Source: an uncultured Anaerobutyricum sp. (GTDB lineage: Bacteria > Bacillota > Clostridia > Lachnospirales > Lachnospiraceae). Taken from it: a DNA stretch of 8,816 nt. The notes below the pieces were generated by a model, which saw only the letters and a program-made list of their open reading frames with translations, had not been told where the DNA came from and did no database searches. The stretch is from positions 1 through 8,816 of the forward strand of contig NZ_CAKRCF010000073.1 of NCBI RefSeq assembly GCF_934307085.1, given 5' to 3'. Shown piece after piece: positions 6,175 to 8,816 of this stretch; position 1 is the first letter of the stretch; each line of letters begins with the position of its first letter. Position numbers and translations under genes: made by a program.

Positions 6175-8816
6175 TTAGCAATTTTCTTGTTGCCTTATGA
6201 TTTCCACTAACATTGACAGCAGCTTATCAACCTGAATTGGCTTTGCGATATGACCATTCATTCCAGCTGCAATAGCATCTCTCTTATCTTCTTCAAATGC
6301 ATTTGCCGTCATTGCAATGATCGGTATGCATGCTTTATCTTTATCTGTCAGGTGCCTGATTGTCTGTGTTGCTTTATAACCATTCATTTTTGGCATCTGG
6401 ATATCCATAAGAATCATATCATATGTATCCACTGGCATTTCCGTTATCCTGTTTACACACTGAACGCCATTCTCCACACGTTCTATTTTAAGACCGGCAT
6501 GCTTAAGGATTGCTTCTGCAATCTCTGCATTCAGATCATTATCCTCTGCCAGGAGGATATTCCTTCCTTCAAGGATTTTAATGCCTGATTCAAGGTTCTC
6601 AGTATGTTTTTTTACATAATAGCTTTCATCCGCTATCTTGTGTTTTAATGTAACTGTAAAAGTACTGCCCTTTCCGAGTTCACTCTCTACCTCTATTGTT
6701 CCACCAAGCAGCTCAACATATTTCTTGACGATTGACATTCCAAGTCCGGTTCCTGCGATTTTGCTCTTTGTAGTATTCTGTTCACGTGTAAATGCGTCGA
6801 AAATCTTCGTCAGATAATCCTGGCTCATGCCAATTCCTGTATCGCTCACTCTGTTCCTCACTATCATGTACCCAGGCTCATCGCATGGTAATTCATCTAC
6901 GCTCATCATAACAGAACCACCGGGTGGAGTATATTTTATGGCATTGCTCAGGATATTAACAAATATTTCCTCTACCTTCGTAATATCTGTCAGTACATGC
7001 TCATGCTCTACATTCATCGTGTAATGAAGCGCAATATTCTTTCTCCTTGCTTTCTCATCAAATACTGCAAACAAAGACTTCCGGACATCTCCAATCCGGG
7101 CATAATTCTCATCAAGCTCCATCCTTCCACTCTCAATCCGAGCCATATCAAGTACATTATTTATAATTGACAGGAGAAGATTCCCAGACTGCTGCAGTTT
7201 TTCCAAATGTTCTAAAGTTTCAGGCAGCTCTTTTCCTTTTAGTTCATTCTCCATAAGCTGTGCATAACCCAGAATCACATTCATAGGAGTACGGATGTCA
7301 TGTGACATATTGTTAAGAAAACGAGTCTTTGCAAGACTGGCATCCTCTGCTTTTTTCAGAGCGATTTCCAGTTTGTCATTGAGTTTTTGTGTATCATTTG
7401 CAGCAAGCTTTGCGACAGCTTCTGCTTTCCTTGCCTTCCGCAAAAGCATAAGGATAATGCCAATGATACTAAGTGCAAAAAATCCTGCAGTGACGAAAAA
7501 CGCAAGCACGTTATCTTTTACAAAATCAGAAAATGTCACTTTATCCGCCGTACTGTCATAGAGAGCAAGTGCACTTGTAAGCATATCAGACGGCATGGTC
7601 TTCAAAGTTTTATTTAGTATGGATAAAAGGATTCCCTCTCCGCCTCTTACTGCAAAGCACGCCTCCATTGTTTTTGTAAGCGGAACACTCTTGAAATTTT
7701 GACTGTTATCATATATCATCGCCTGACTTGCTCCCATAAGGAAACAGTCTGCTTTTTCATTCATGACCATATCTGCTGCATCCTCAAGCGAATCACAATC
7801 TACCAGCTTCCATTGGGGATAACTGAAAGCAATATGCTGTTTTAAGGTGTCTTTCTCCCTTGACACAGCTACTGTATACACCTTATCCTCGTCAAAATAT
7901 TTCTCATCCGTTACTGCCATCAGACTGTAGGTCCAGGCTGTATTTGTAAGTGCATAACCTTTTGTTTCTGCAAGATCAGGATTTCTGCTGGCATAGAAAA
8001 TCATATCAATCTCACCATTCTGCAGCGCCTGAATCATCTCGTCATAGTCGTCATACGCCTGCATATGAAATTCCAGTATCTGATTTCCCAGACAGTCTTT
8101 GGCATAAGAAATATATTCCACCAGCGTACCGGTAAGTTTTCCAGTCTCTTCATCCATGGAAAAGATTGCCGGATCATTATTCATAAATCCGATCTGAATG
8201 CCACCATGTTCTTTCAGCCATGATTTTTCTCCACCTGTAAGGCTCTGATTATAATCAAGGGTAAAATACCTCTTATACAGATCTGCCTTAAAAAAAGGAC
8301 TATCCTGATCCAGCTGACGCATAGCCCAGTCCAGCTCTGTCTTGATATCGCTGCGCTCTTTATTTATTACAAAATATATGCCGGATTTACCAATCGTGGT
8401 AACGGATGATATTCCCTGTTCAGACCAGATGGATTCCTCCAGAGATACAAAACCATCTATTTCATGATTCGCTAATTTCTTTTCGACATCATCATTGTTA
8501 CTCACATTTACATGTTCTGTCTGTATGCCATTCTTATTTTCCCATTCTGTCAGCATGATTTCAGGTTCTGTACCCATGAGCACACCTACACGTTTCCCGT
8601 CCAGGGACTTGAAATCAGATGTCCCAATATCCGTATGCGATAAATCAGCATAAAGAATATATTTTTCCTCACCCATCGGGTCATCTGAAAAAAGCATCTT
8701 TTGTGCACGTTCATCGGTGTAAGAGATATCGCCCATGATATCAATCTCACCGTTTTCAAGCTTATCAAAACAGTTGGACCAGTCACATTTCACATACTCA
8801 AATTTCCATCCGGTAT
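6175..8816 (-). CDS. Hybrid sensor histidine kinase with two periplasmic solute-binding domains (5' incomplete)
   Basis: The frame is open to the right window edge (first visible residues TGWKFEYVKCDW), so the start and signal peptide lie outside; 879 residues are visible. Positions here count from the Met-like residue encoded at 8793-8791 (a GTG/Val codon). Two family-3 solute-binding domains come first (about 1-180, with EIDIMGDISYT; and 188-415, with GEIDMIFYASRNPDLA). Then follow one membrane helix (about 428-451), a short coiled coil, HisKA with MSHDIRTPMN (phospho-acceptor H498), HATPase_c with NILSNAIKYT, DTGIGMS and GTGLGMS, and a receiver domain with E750/D751, phospho-acceptor D797 (ILMDIQMPKMNG), T829 and K851. 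It should sense an extracellular small molecule, perhaps an amino acid, and pass phosphate from H498 to D797. No HPt domain or partner response regulator is present. A terminator about 165 bases downstream fits a single or last-gene transcript. Confidence 0.95.
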   Translation of the reverse strand, partial: TGWKFEYVKCDWSNCFDKLENGEIDIMGDISYTDERAQKMLFSDDPMGEEKYILYADLSHTDIGTSDFKSLDGKRVGVLMGTEPEIMLTEWENKNGIQTEHVNVSNNDDVEKKLANHEIDGFVSLEESIWSEQGISSVTTIGKSGIYFVINKERSDIKTELDWAMRQLDQDSPFFKADLYKRYFTLDYNQSLTGGEKSWLKEHGGIQIGFMNNDPAIFSMDEETGKLTGTLVEYISYAKDCLGNQILEFHMQAYDDYDEMIQALQNGEIDMIFYASRNPDLAETKGYALTNTAWTYSLMAVTDEKYFDEDKVYTVAVSREKDTLKQHIAFSYPQWKLVDCDSLEDAADMVMNEKADCFLMGASQAMIYDNSQNFKSVPLTKTMEACFAVRGGEGILLSILNKTLKTMPSDMLTSALALYDSTADKVTFSDFVKDNVLAFFVTAGFFALSIIGIILMLLRKARKAEAVAKLAANDTQKLNDKLEIALKKAEDASLAKTRFLNNMSHDIRTPMNVILGYAQLMENELKGKELPETLEHLEKLQQSGNLLLSIINNVLDMARIESGRMELDENYARIGDVRKSLFAVFDEKARRKNIALHYTMNVEHEHVLTDITKVEEIFVNILSNAIKYTPPGGSVMMSVDELPCDEPGYMIVRNRVSDTGIGMSQDYLTKIFDAFTREQNTTKSKIAGTGLGMSIVKKYVELLGGTIEVESELGKGSTFTVTLKHKIADESYYVKKHTENLESGIKILEGRNILLAEDNDLNAEIAEAILKHAGLKIERVENGVQCVNRITEMPVDTYDMILMDIQMPKMNGYKATQTIRHLTDKDKACIPIIAMTANAFEEDKRDAIAAGMNGHIAKPIQVDKLLSMLVEIIRQQENC

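Noticed and set aside
8482..8488. Single perfect 0A-box sequence TTCGACA inside the kinase gene
   Set aside because: About one such 7-mer is expected by chance in a window of this size, and it is deep inside a coding region without a paired site.
1..8816. CRISPR array, insertion sequence with transposase, rRNA or tRNA genes
   Set aside because: No regularly spaced direct repeats, transposase-like reading frames or structural RNA signatures other than the T-box were seen on either strand.

Overview
The window looks like chromosomal DNA of a low-GC Gram-positive anaerobe of class Clostridia, most likely a Lachnospiraceae-type bacterium. The reasons are the A+T-rich intergenic DNA, strong AGGAG-type ribosome binding sites, sigma-A-like promoters, a T-box leader, a HrcA/CIRCE-like element before clpB, a protein with a Spo0A-type effector domain, and a very large hybrid kinase with periplasmic binding domains. 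The genus is inference only.

Layout. At 1-119 on the minus strand is the 5' part of a T-box leader with its own promoter. It reads off the left edge toward a gene outside the window, and its specifier appears to be CUC (Leu). Divergent from it, 253-1548 (+) encodes a CLC-family anion channel or antiporter whose filter motifs resemble the fluoride-type CLC branch. A long hairpin at about 1563-1657 separates it from a convergent regulator gene at 1707-2429 (-). That protein is an XRE helix-turn-helix protein fused to a LexA/S24-like domain that appears to have lost its protease residues. A shared 134-base intergenic region separates it from a divergent gene at 2564-3049 (+). This second gene encodes a small protein that is essentially the Spo0A DNA-binding domain without a receiver domain. 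It ends at a strong, probably bidirectional terminator at 3053-3123 that it shares with clpB.

clpB (3237-5828, -) encodes the complete Hsp100 disaggregase. It has a sigma-A promoter overlapped by a half-degenerate CIRCE. Between clpB and the next gene lie a probable terminator (about 5973-6008) and a short fragment matching the C-terminus of MobC relaxosome proteins (about 6042-6161, +), which I read as a scar of a past mobile element. From 6175 to the right edge (-) runs a 5'-incomplete hybrid sensor kinase with two periplasmic solute-binding domains, one membrane segment, HisKA, HATPase and a receiver domain.

How the parts relate. ClpB, its CIRCE-like site, the possible fluoride exporter and the sensor kinase are separate transcription units rather than one operon. 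The most unusual part is the divergent pair at 1707-3049: a cleavage-dead LexA-like repressor facing a receiver-less Spo0A effector, with dyad sequences between them and a perfect inverted pair of 0A-box sequences inside the Spo0A-like gene. It could be a small regulatory switch tapping into the Spo0A regulon, but this is inference from sequence alone.
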